Source: Paracoccaceae bacterium (lineage in GTDB: Bacteria; Pseudomonadota; Alphaproteobacteria; Rhodobacterales; Rhodobacteraceae). Taken from it: a stretch of DNA of 8,225 nucleotides. Each line of letters opens with the position of its first letter. The first letter of the stretch is position 1. The stretch is from positions 1 through 8,225 of the forward strand of contig PWWF01000132.1 in the NCBI GenBank assembly GCA_003561595.1. The letters are read 5' to 3'. The notes below the pieces were generated by a model, which saw only the letters and a program-made list of their open reading frames with translations, was not told the origin of the DNA and ran no database searches. Shown here one piece after another: positions 1-6,178 of the stretch. The translations under genes were made by a program, and so were the position numbers.

Positions 1-926
1 CGGGGCTGTCCTGTGACAATCTGCAGGGCAATGGCGATATCCTGCGGCGCACCATTGTCGAGTTGGCGCGCATGTCGGACCCCGAACTTGCCGCATGGAT
101 TGATGCGGAATGCAGCTTTCCCAACAGCATGGTGGATTGCATCGTGCCCGCGACCGGCGTGCGCGAACTGGCGCTGGTGCGGCAAAAGGGGATCGAGGAT
201 GCCGCCCCGGTCACGCATGAGAAGTTTCGTCAATGGGTGATCGAGGATGATTTCTGCGCCGGGCGACCGGACTGGGACCGCGCAGGCGCGACCTTTACCA
301 AGGATGTGCACATATACGAGACGATGAAGATCCGCATCCTGAATGGCGGGCATCAGGTCATCGGCGCGGCGGGTGAATTGCTGGGGCTGGGCACGATTTC
401 GGCGACCATGGCGCATGACGGCATCCGCACCATGTTCCGGAAAATCACCCGCACCGAGGTCGCACCCCATGTCGCGCCCGCGCCGGATATGCCGGTGTCC
501 GACTATATCGACCTGATCGAGCGGCGCTTTGCCAACCCCGAGATTCTGGATACGACGCGGCGGGTTTCCTTTGACGGATCAAGCCGCCATGCCGGGTTCA
601 TCGTGCCTTCCATCCGCGACGGGCTGGCGCAGGGCAGTCCGATCGAGGGGCTGGCGCTGGTTTCGGCGATCTGGGCGCGCTACTGCATCGGCAAGCGCGA
701 GGACGGGTCGGGGATCGAGCCGAATGACCCGCTCTGGCCCGCGCTGCAACAGGCGGCACAGGCCGCGCAGATGCGACCCATGGCATGGCTGGAGCAATCC
801 AGCATTTATGGGGATCTGAAAGACGCGCATCGGTTTTCAGATGCCTTCTGCGCGTGGTATGAAGCACTTGTGCGTGAGGGCGTGGCCAATACCATCGCGC
901 ATTTCGCGTCACGCCAACCGGCATAA
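1..926 (+). CDS. Mannitol dehydrogenase-family polyol oxidoreductase, 5'-truncated by the window edge
   Basis: This is the C-terminal part (about 307 residues) of a long-chain NAD(P)-dependent polyol dehydrogenase, the family of mannitol 2-dehydrogenase, arabinitol dehydrogenase and fructuronate reductase. These cytoplasmic enzymes interconvert a polyol or aldonate with its 2-keto sugar. The frame is open from base 3. The TTG at 63 and ATG at 72 are internal, because the family motif SCDNLQGNG is encoded just before them (9-35). Next come the family signature FPNSMVD-C-IVP (117-149) and the catalytic Lys-x4-Asn-x2-His as K (327-329), N (342-344) and H (351-353), with the same spacing as Lys295/Asn300/His303 of the Pseudomonas fluorescens enzyme. 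The DGSSRH segment near 570-590 is also typical. Family members run to roughly 430-500 residues, so the N-terminal Rossmann part lies outside. The signature's usual Arg after VD is Cys here. The exact substrate cannot be told. Confidence 0.93.
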   Translation, partial: GLSCDNLQGNGDILRRTIVELARMSDPELAAWIDAECSFPNSMVDCIVPATGVRELALVRQKGIEDAAPVTHEKFRQWVIEDDFCAGRPDWDRAGATFTKDVHIYETMKIRILNGGHQVIGAAGELLGLGTISATMAHDGIRTMFRKITRTEVAPHVAPAPDMPVSDYIDLIERRFANPEILDTTRRVSFDGSSRHAGFIVPSIRDGLAQGSPIEGLALVSAIWARYCIGKREDGSGIEPNDPLWPALQQAAQAAQMRPMAWLEQSSIYGDLKDAHRFSDAFCAWYEALVREGVANTIAHFASRQPA

Positions 927-1014
927 GCCGCCATGGCTGACACTAGGGGATCGCCACTGGCGACCGTTTCGCTTATGTAGTGCCCCAACGACCGCTGGAT
1001 GAGGAGAGACCCGC

Positions 1015-1974
1015 ATGAGCACTGTGCTGGATCAGTTGAAAGCCATGACCACCGTTGTCGCGGATACGGGCGAGCTGGGTGCCGTCCGGACCTACAAGCC
1101 GGTGGATTGCACCACGAACCCGTCGCTGGTTCTGGCCGCGCTGAAGGACCCCGAACTGGACGCGCTGATCATGCGCGAGATCGATGCCTGCCGCCGCGAC
1201 GGCAAGGACGCGCAGGCCGCCGCCGCCGTGATGACCGTTGCCATCGGCGCGGAGCTTGCGGGGCTGGTGCCCGGGCGCGTGTCGACCGAGGTGGATGCCT
1301 GCCTGTCCTTTGACACGGACGCATCGGTGCGCCGCGCGCATGAGATCGTGGCCGAATATGCCAGGCGCGGGATCGGCAAGGAGCGTATCCTGATCAAGCT
1401 GGCCGCGACCTGGGAAGGCATCCGCGCAGCCGAGATCCTGCAGCGCGAGGGGATCGACTGCAATCTGACGCTGGTGTTTTCGCTGGCTCAGGCCGTCGCC
1501 TGCGCCGATGCCGGGGCCTATCTGATTTCGCCCTTTGTCGGGCGCATCACCGACTGGCACAAGAAAGCCGATGGCGTGGAGGGCTACGCGCCCGAGAGTG
1601 ATCCGGGCGTGGCCTCTGTCCGGCGGATCTACAATTACTTCAAGTCGAACGGGATCAAGACCATCGTGATGGGGGCGTCCTTCCGCACTGTCGATCAGGT
1701 CAAGGCGCTGGCGGGGTGTGACAACCTGACGATCTCGCCCAAGCTGCTGGACCAGATGGCGAATGACACGGCCACATTGCCGCGCGCCCTGTCGCCCGAC
1801 ACTGTGAGCGCCGCCGAGGGCATCGAGATTGACGAGGTGCGGTTCCGCTGGCTGCTGAATGCTGATCCCATGGCCACCGAGAAACTGGCCGAGGGCATCC
1901 GCAATTTCGATGCCGACCACCAGCGCATGATTGAAACGCTGGCCGAACGGATGGCAGTGGCCAAGGCTGTGTGA
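1015..1974 (+). CDS. tal: Transaldolase (TalB-like)
   Basis: A 319-residue cytoplasmic transaldolase of the non-oxidative pentose phosphate pathway. It moves a dihydroxyacetone unit from sedoheptulose 7-phosphate to glyceraldehyde 3-phosphate through a lysine Schiff base. Length and sequence follow the E. coli TalB type (317 residues). Active-site residues line up by eye: D17 (VVADTGE), N35 in DCTTNPSLV, E92 in STEVDA, the Schiff-base lysine K128 in ILIKLAATW, T152 in CNLTLVFS, S172 and R177 in LISPFVGRITDW. From E92 on, all are offset by exactly four residues from TalB E96/K132/T156/S176/R181. The ATG start is supported by the Shine-Dalgarno GAGGAGA at 1001-1007, seven bases upstream. It lies 88 bp after the polyol dehydrogenase on the same strand. 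Cotranscription is possible but unproven. A strong terminator follows the stop. Confidence 0.97.
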   Translation: MSTVLDQLKAMTTVVADTGELGAVRTYKPVDCTTNPSLVLAALKDPELDALIMREIDACRRDGKDAQAAAAVMTVAIGAELAGLVPGRVSTEVDACLSFDTDASVRRAHEIVAEYARRGIGKERILIKLAATWEGIRAAEILQREGIDCNLTLVFSLAQAVACADAGAYLISPFVGRITDWHKKADGVEGYAPESDPGVASVRRIYNYFKSNGIKTIVMGASFRTVDQVKALAGCDNLTISPKLLDQMANDTATLPRALSPDTVSAAEGIEIDEVRFRWLLNADPMATEKLAEGIRNFDADHQRMIETLAERMAVAKAV

Positions 1975-1985
1975 CAGGAAATGAC

Positions 1986-2017
1986 CAAGGCGCATGCACC
2001 TGCATGCGCCTTGTTTT
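1986..2017 (+). terminator. Rho-independent terminator after transaldolase
   Basis: A perfect 13-bp inverted repeat (CAAGGCGCATGCA at 1986-1998, its complement at 2001-2013) with CC between the arms is followed directly by TTTT (2014-2017). It starts 11 bases after the tal stop, as expected for an intrinsic terminator. On the minus strand the same hairpin sits 8 bases beyond the kdsA stop but is followed only by a short broken T run, so it may stop kdsA transcripts less efficiently. Confidence 0.85.
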
Positions 2018-2020
2018 ATG

Positions 2021-2839
2021 TCAGCCGGTCTTGATGAGTCGGTCCAGGCTGCGCAACTGCGCGAGCAGTTCTGGCATATCCGCAAGCGCCACCATGTTCG
2101 GCCCGTCGGACGGCGCGGTGTCGGGGGCGTCATGCGTTTCAATGAACAGGCCTGCGCATCCGACGGCCAGCGCGGCGCGCGCCAGCGGGGCCACGAACTT
2201 GCGCTGCCCGCCAGAGCGCCCACCCTGCCCGCCGGGTTGTTGCACCGAATGGGTCGCATCAAAGATCACCGGATAGCCCGTCTGCGCCATGATCGGCAGC
2301 GCCCGGAAATCCGATACAAGCGTGTTGTAGCCGAAACTCGTGCCGCGTTCGCATAGCAGGATGCGGTCATTGCCGGTCGCGGCCAGCTTGGCGGCGACAT
2401 GTTCCATGTCAGAAGGGGCCAGAAACTGGCCTTTCTTGATATTGACCGCCCGTCCGGTCTGCCCTGCGGCCAGCAGCAGGTCGGTCTGGCGGCACAGAAA
2501 GGCCGGGATCTGCAGGATATCGCAGACCTCTGCCACGCGGGCGCATTGGTCGGGCGCGTGCACATCGGTCAGCACCGGACAGCCGATGTCCGTGCGGATG
2601 CGCGACAGGACATCCAGCCCCGCATCGATCCCGGGACCGCGTGCGCCTGACAGGCTGGTGCGATTGGCCTTGTCGAAACTCGCCTTGAAGATCAGGGGGA
2701 TGTCGAGCGTCGCGCAGATCTCAACCAGTTCCCCGGCGATGCGTCGGGTGTGGTCCAGGCTTTCAATCTGGCACGGCCCTGCGATCAGGACAAAGGGCAG
2801 GTCATTGCCGATGCGGATATCGCCGATGCGGACGCTCAT
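2021..2839 (-). CDS. kdsA: 3-deoxy-D-manno-octulosonate 8-phosphate synthase (metal-dependent class)
   Basis: A 272-residue cytoplasmic enzyme that condenses phosphoenolpyruvate with arabinose 5-phosphate to Kdo-8-phosphate, the committed step to Kdo for lipopolysaccharide or capsule. Hallmarks in order: AGPCQIES (20-27), FKASFDKANRTS (51-62), TDVH (91-94), IPAFLCRQTDL (111-121), NIKKGQFLAP (133-142), CERGTSFGYN (163-172), DATHSVQQPGG (194-204) and SDGPN (244-248). C23, H197, E234 and D245 match the four metal ligands of Aquifex KdsA (Cys11, His185, Glu222, Asp233) at a constant offset of 12, so this is the metal-dependent type and not the metal-independent E. coli type, which has Asn at the Cys position. 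The frame extends upstream by 22 codons into kdsB, but the ATG at 2839 is preferred. It overlaps the kdsB stop as ATGA and has AAGGGA just upstream. Confidence 0.96.
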   Translation of the reverse strand: MSVRIGDIRIGNDLPFVLIAGPCQIESLDHTRRIAGELVEICATLDIPLIFKASFDKANRTSLSGARGPGIDAGLDVLSRIRTDIGCPVLTDVHAPDQCARVAEVCDILQIPAFLCRQTDLLLAAGQTGRAVNIKKGQFLAPSDMEHVAAKLAATGNDRILLCERGTSFGYNTLVSDFRALPIMAQTGYPVIFDATHSVQQPGGQGGRSGGQRKFVAPLARAALAVGCAGLFIETHDAPDTAPSDGPNMVALADMPELLAQLRSLDRLIKTG

Positions 2840-3636
2840 GCGATCCCTTCGCGTTTCAGCAGCGCCTCGATGCGGGGTTTGTCCTCGGGGTTGTTCAGCT
2901 CCCAAAAGGCGCGGCCACGGGCATCGACCTCGACACAGGCCACATCGATCCCGTTATAGAGAAAGCGCAATTGCTCCAGCCCCTCCAGTTCCTCCAGCAG
3001 GCAGGGACCGGCCTGCAGATAGGCCAGCAGCGCGCGGGGCGTATAGGCATAGACGCCGACATGCTGGAACGCGGGCACCTGTTCGCGCGGCCCATAGCGT
3101 CGCCCGGTATAGGGCAGCACCTCTTTCGAGAAATAGAGCGCCTGCCCGGCGGCATTCATCACGGCTGTTGTCCCGCCCACGCGGTCCGCGCGCCGGTCCT
3201 CGAGGAAACGGGCATGGGTCTCGGGCGTCAGGCGCAGCACGGGGGTCGCGATCTCGGCCCCGGCCTGCACGGCCTCGATCAGCGCGGTCACGAACCAGTC
3301 CGGGGTCAGCGGCGCATCGCCTTGCAGATTGACGACAACACGCGGCACGATCCCCAACTGCGCGATGGCGGCGGCACAGCGTTCGGTGCCATTGGCGCAG
3401 CCCGGGTCGGTCATGACAGTCCGGGCGCCAAAACCGGCAGCGACATCTGCGATGCGGGTGTCATCGGTTGCGACATAGACAGCATCGACGCCCGCGACCG
3501 CGCAGGCCGCGCGCCAGCTCCGTTCAACCAGCGTGCGGGTGGTGCCGTCGGCCCCGGTCAGCCCGACCAGCGGCTTGCCCGGATAGCGGGTGGAGGCATA
3601 GCGCGCCGGAATGATGATGACAGCCTCTGGCGCCAT
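2836..3636 (-). CDS. kdsB: 3-deoxy-manno-octulosonate cytidylyltransferase (CMP-Kdo synthetase)
   Basis: A 266-residue cytoplasmic nucleotidyltransferase that activates Kdo with CTP to CMP-Kdo, the donor for lipid A-core or capsule assembly. The N-terminal nucleotide-binding loop IIPARYASTRYPGKPL (8-23) is diagnostic. It is followed by ATDD (56-59), NGTERCA (82-88), the metal-site motif NLQGDAPL (103-110, D107), ALYFSKEVLPY (166-176), QHVGVYAY (191-198), LEGLEQLRFLYNG (217-229) and ELNNPED (246-252). E. coli KdsB has 248 residues; this one is slightly longer through the segment near residues 28-40. Two usual residues differ: Glu after QGD is Ala108, and the Asp of the C-terminal VDTPED motif aligns with Asn248. 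The ATG at 3636 has AAGGGGA (3653-3647 on this strand) ten bases upstream. The stop overlaps the kdsA start, so the two are translationally coupled. The gene begins 95 bp after the MarR-like gene. Confidence 0.94.
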   Translation of the reverse strand: MAPEAVIIIPARYASTRYPGKPLVGLTGADGTTRTLVERSWRAACAVAGVDAVYVATDDTRIADVAAGFGARTVMTDPGCANGTERCAAAIAQLGIVPRVVVNLQGDAPLTPDWFVTALIEAVQAGAEIATPVLRLTPETHARFLEDRRADRVGGTTAVMNAAGQALYFSKEVLPYTGRRYGPREQVPAFQHVGVYAYTPRALLAYLQAGPCLLEELEGLEQLRFLYNGIDVACVEVDARGRAFWELNNPEDKPRIEALLKREGIA

Positions 3637-3731
3637 ATATGCGCGGTCCCCTTGCTTTCACGCGGCCCGGTCCGCGCGCGCCCTTATCCTTGGGGTGCGG
3701 GCAGGGGGGATGTCAAGCAGGGCGCCCGCAC

Positions 3732-4289
3732 TCAGAGCGCGGCAGCGGCGCGGGCGGCCTGATCATAGGCCCCTGACAGCGTGCGCATCAGCGCCGCCAT
3801 GCGGCTGATATCGGCAGGGTCATGGCCCAGCTGCCGCGCGGCCCGGACCACCAGCGCCTCGCGGATCTCGCCATAGCGGGTGCAGAGCTGCGTGCCCGCA
3901 TCCGTGATCGCGACGGTCTTTTCCTTGCCCTTGCGCCCGGTCTTGACCAGCTTGTGCCCTTCCAGCTTCTTGATCGCGTAATTGGCCAGATGCGTGTCCT
4001 CTATGTTGAGCACAAGGCAGATATCGGCCAGCGTCTTGGGCCGGGCGCGGTGATTGACCAGATGCACGATCAGCACTTCCAGCGGTGACAGGCCGGGCAG
4101 CCCCGCCGCCGTCATGCAGCGCACCATCCAGCGGTGAAAGGCGTTGTTTGCCATGGTCAGCGCGAACTCGACCTCGGACAATGCAGGCAGCGAGGACGAG
4201 GCCAGATGCGCGGAACTGACCACGGGCCCGATATCGGGAATGGGGGCGCGCGCCGGGGTCAGCGGTTCAGCATCGTGTTTGGCAGCCAC
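3732..4289 (-). CDS. MarR-like winged-helix transcriptional regulator
   Basis: A 185-residue DNA-binding protein resembling a proteobacterial group of MarR-type winged-helix regulators found mostly in alphaproteobacteria. From the proposed start, a disordered leader leads to PDIGPVVSSAHLA (18-30), then helical NAFHRWMVRCMTAAGLPGLSPLEVLIVHLVNHR (49-81), a helix-turn-helix region KTLADICLVLNIEDTHLANYAIKKLEGHKLV (85-115) and a basic wing TGRKGKEKTVAITDAG (117-132). No ligand pocket can be assigned. There is no ATG before the conserved GPVVSS segment. The GTG at 4289 has GGAG eight bases upstream and overlaps the end of dctM by 31 bases. Alternatives are the CTG at 4262 across the dctM stop, or the GTG at 4223, which would cut into conserved sequence. 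Being the last gene of the TRAP operon, it may control that operon and itself (inference). Confidence 0.85.
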   Translation of the reverse strand: MAAKHDAEPLTPARAPIPDIGPVVSSAHLASSSLPALSEVEFALTMANNAFHRWMVRCMTAAGLPGLSPLEVLIVHLVNHRARPKTLADICLVLNIEDTHLANYAIKKLEGHKLVKTGRKGKEKTVAITDAGTQLCTRYGEIREALVVRAARQLGHDPADISRMAALMRTLSGAYDQAARAAAAL

Positions 4290-5563
4290 AGGGCGATCTC
4301 CGGAAACAGGGACAGGATGGCGGTTGCAAGGACAAGGATCAGAAAGAAGGGCAGGGCCATGCGGGCGATCTGGAAAATGCCGCGCCCGGTGATGGATTGC
4401 AACACGAACAGGTTGAAGCCCACGGGCGGGGTGATCTGGCTCATCTCGACCACCAGCACCAGAAAGATGCCGAACCAGATCGGATCGATGCCCGCGGCCA
4501 TGACCATCGGCAGGATGACCGAAGTGGTCAGCACCACGATGGAAATACCATCGAGGAAAAAGCCCAGCACGATGAAGAAGACCAGAAGCGCGGCCAGCAG
4601 CGTGTATTGCGAATAGCCCTGTTCGCCGATCCATTGGGCTAGAAAGCGCGGGATGCCCGTGTAGCCCATCGCGACCGTCAGGAATGACGCGCCCGCAAGG
4701 ATGAAGGCGATCATGCAGGTGGTGATGGCCGCGCCGCGCAGACTGGCCCAGGTGCTTGCGCGGTCCAGCCCGCCCGACAGGCCAGAGATCATGAGCGCGC
4801 CGACCACGCCGATCACCGCCGCCTCGGTCGGTGAGGCGAGGCCCGCATAGATCGACCCGATCACGGCGAAGATCAGCGCGACGGTAGGCCCCAACGCCTT
4901 GATCGCGTCCCATCGTGCGGCCCAGCTTGGCGCGGGTTCGCGCGCGGGCAGCTTGTCGCGGTTGAGCACCGACCACAGCATGACATAGCCCGCAAAAAGC
5001 GAGGCCAGCATCAGCCCCGGCAGGACACCTGCCAGAAACAGCCGCGCAATGCTTTGTTCGGTCGCCGCGCCATAGACGATCAGGATGATCGAGGGCGGGA
5101 TCAGAAAGCCGAATGTGCCCGCACCCGCCAGCGTGCCGATGGCGATGTTTGAATCATACCCGCGCTGTTTCAGTTCCGGCAGCGACATGCGGCCCACAGT
5201 GGCCGTGGTGGCCGCTGATGAGCCTGACACGGCGGCGAAAAGCGCGCAGCCAAGGATGTTGGCGTGCAGCAGCCCGCCGGGCAGGCGGCGGGTAAAGGGG
5301 GCAAGGCCGCGGAACAGGTCCGATGACAGGCGCGAGCGGAACAGGATTTCGCCCATCCAGATGAACATGGGCAGCGCGGTCAGGTCCCAGACATTCAGCG
5401 ATCCCCAGATCTTGGTGGCAAAGACCGCGCCTGCCAGTCCGGGGCGCGTCAGCTCCATCGCGACCAGCGCCACGGCGATCAGCGAAAACCCGACCCAAAG
5501 GCCCGTCAGCAGAAAGCCGAACAGCACCACCACGAGGATGAACGAAAGGGTCAGCAGGTCCAT
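4259..5563 (-). CDS. dctM: TRAP transporter large permease subunit, DctM family
   Basis: A 434-residue inner-membrane protein, the large channel-forming subunit of a tripartite ATP-independent periplasmic (TRAP) transporter, which uses a sodium or proton gradient to import solutes delivered by a binding protein. It is hydrophobic throughout with about a dozen membrane segments. Family motifs: LPMFIWMGEIL (64-74), GCALFAAVSGSSAATTATVG (105-124), GTLAGAGTFGFLIPPSI (143-159), SPTEAAVIGVVGAL (244-257), and near the C-terminus VEMSQITPPVGFNLFV (372-387). Length is normal for a stand-alone, unfused DctM. The ATG at 5563 overlaps the dctQ stop by one base (TGATG) and has a G-rich ribosome-binding site (GGGGGG) just upstream, so the pair is coupled. 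The next gene probably starts within its last 31 bases. Confidence 0.96.
   Translation of the reverse strand: MDLLTLSFILVVVLFGFLLTGLWVGFSLIAVALVAMELTRPGLAGAVFATKIWGSLNVWDLTALPMFIWMGEILFRSRLSSDLFRGLAPFTRRLPGGLLHANILGCALFAAVSGSSAATTATVGRMSLPELKQRGYDSNIAIGTLAGAGTFGFLIPPSIILIVYGAATEQSIARLFLAGVLPGLMLASLFAGYVMLWSVLNRDKLPAREPAPSWAARWDAIKALGPTVALIFAVIGSIYAGLASPTEAAVIGVVGALMISGLSGGLDRASTWASLRGAAITTCMIAFILAGASFLTVAMGYTGIPRFLAQWIGEQGYSQYTLLAALLVFFIVLGFFLDGISIVVLTTSVILPMVMAAGIDPIWFGIFLVLVVEMSQITPPVGFNLFVLQSITGRGIFQIARMALPFFLILVLATAILSLFPEIALWLPNTMLNR
4290..4301 (-). promoter_or_regulatory. Shine-Dalgarno supporting the GTG start of the MarR-like gene inside dctM
   Basis: On the minus strand GGAG (4301-4298) precedes a GTG (4289-4287) by eight bases. 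It lies within the last codons of dctM. It is the best ribosome-binding site near the start of the regulator and decides the call over the downstream GTG at 4223, which has no convincing site. Confidence 0.55.
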
Positions 5564-6117
5564 CAGTGCCCCCCGGTGTCGCGTGCCTGTTCGGCTTGCA
5601 GGAAGGCCGGATCGCGCCCGCGCAGCGCCTCGATCAGTTCATCGGCAATGGCCACGACCAGCAGGCCAAGACCGATTGTCATGACGCCCTGGGGTATCCA
5701 CAAGGGCGTGCGGACCATGCCGAAGGACACGGTATTGAAGCGCCATGAATCCAGCGCCTGCGCGCCCGCATGCCACGCCCCGAAACCGGCCAGACCAAGC
5801 GCGATCCCCAGCACCAGAATGGTCAGGCCATGTTGCAGCTTCGGCCCGCCCAGTTTCAGCATCAGGCTGACGCGGACATGCCCGCCCGCGCGCAGCGTGG
5901 CAGGCAGGGCGAGGGTTGCAGCCGCCACGAACAGGAACCCGCCGAAATCCGACAGCGACGGGATGGAAAAGCCATAGGGCGATGCGCCCAGCGTGACCAG
6001 AACGCGGTCCAGCACGCGGGCGAGGATCTGTGTCAGGACCAGCGCCGCGATGGCCACCATCGACGAGCAAGCGGCAATCAGCCCCGCAGAATAGAGTCCA
6101 TCCAGAAATTTGCGCAT
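5563..6117 (-). CDS. dctQ: TRAP transporter small permease subunit, DctQ family
   Basis: A 184-residue inner-membrane protein, the small subunit that pairs with DctM. Four membrane segments can be seen at about residues 11-33, 55-78, 93-113 and 143-163, the normal DctQ topology. Typical DctQ features are the loop RAGGHVRVSLML (76-87) after the second segment and VRTPLWIPQGVM (135-146) leading into the fourth. The C-terminal tail is short, polar and cytoplasmic. The ATG at 6117 lacks a strong Shine-Dalgarno (only GGACC lies nearby). With the hairpin upstream, this fits lower expression than the binding protein. The stop overlaps the dctM start. Confidence 0.93.
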   Translation of the reverse strand: MRKFLDGLYSAGLIAACSSMVAIAALVLTQILARVLDRVLVTLGASPYGFSIPSLSDFGGFLFVAAATLALPATLRAGGHVRVSLMLKLGGPKLQHGLTILVLGIALGLAGFGAWHAGAQALDSWRFNTVSFGMVRTPLWIPQGVMTIGLGLLVVAIADELIEALRGRDPAFLQAEQARDTGGH

Positions 6118-6146
6118 GAGAGGTCCGGAAGCTGAAGGGGACGGGG

Positions 6147-6171
6147 CAGGCAGGGCCGCTGGCCCTGCCTG
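6147..6171 (-). other. Intergenic hairpin between dctP and dctQ
   Basis: A perfect 11-bp inverted repeat (CAGGCAGGGCC at 6147-6157, its complement at 6161-6171) with a 3-base loop lies in the 61-bp gap after dctP. On the transcribed strand it is followed by a C-rich stretch, not a T run, so it is not a classical terminator. A GC-rich hairpin here most likely protects the 3' end of the dctP message or attenuates read-through, letting the binding protein be made in excess of the membrane subunits. Confidence 0.7.
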
Positions 6172-6178
6172 AATGCGA

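Noticed and set aside
63..74. TTG or ATG here as the real start of the dehydrogenase
   Set aside because: The same frame is open to the window edge and encodes the conserved SCDNLQGNG motif upstream, so the gene is simply cut by the edge and is not a short or broken one.
951..963. TCGCCA-C-TGGCGA inverted repeat between the dehydrogenase and transaldolase
   Set aside because: As RNA it can form only a four-pair stem, and no T run follows, so it is not a terminator. It could be an operator, but there is nothing else to support this.
973..2262. Long minus-strand open frame (429 codons) covering transaldolase
   Set aside because: It is antisense to a clear transaldolase and crosses the terminator hairpin, its low-complexity His/Arg/Gly-rich translation matches no family, and open antisense frames are common in GC-rich DNA.
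2340..3332. Plus-strand open frame of 330 codons across kdsA and kdsB
   Set aside because: It is antisense to two well-supported enzymes, its translation is Arg/Ser/Pro-rich without any recognisable motif, and it has no ribosome-binding site.
3685..3716. TTGACA ... AGGATA as a kdsB promoter on the minus strand
   Set aside because: The spacer is 20 bases, too long for a sigma-70 promoter, and the -10 match is weak.
2971..3762. Plus-strand open frame of 263 codons across kdsB and the end of the regulator
   Set aside because: It is a shadow frame antisense to kdsB and the regulator, with a composition typical of GC-skewed antisense translation.
4290..4976. Upstream extension of the regulator frame through dctM
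   Set aside because: This same-strand frame overlaps conserved DctM motifs in another frame and translates to Arg/Gly/His-rich sequence unlike any domain. The regulator begins at its conserved PDIGPVVSS segment or slightly before it.
5085..5684. Plus-strand open frame of 199 codons opposite dctM and dctQ
   Set aside because: It is antisense to two membrane-protein genes with clear family motifs, and it has no start signal or domain.
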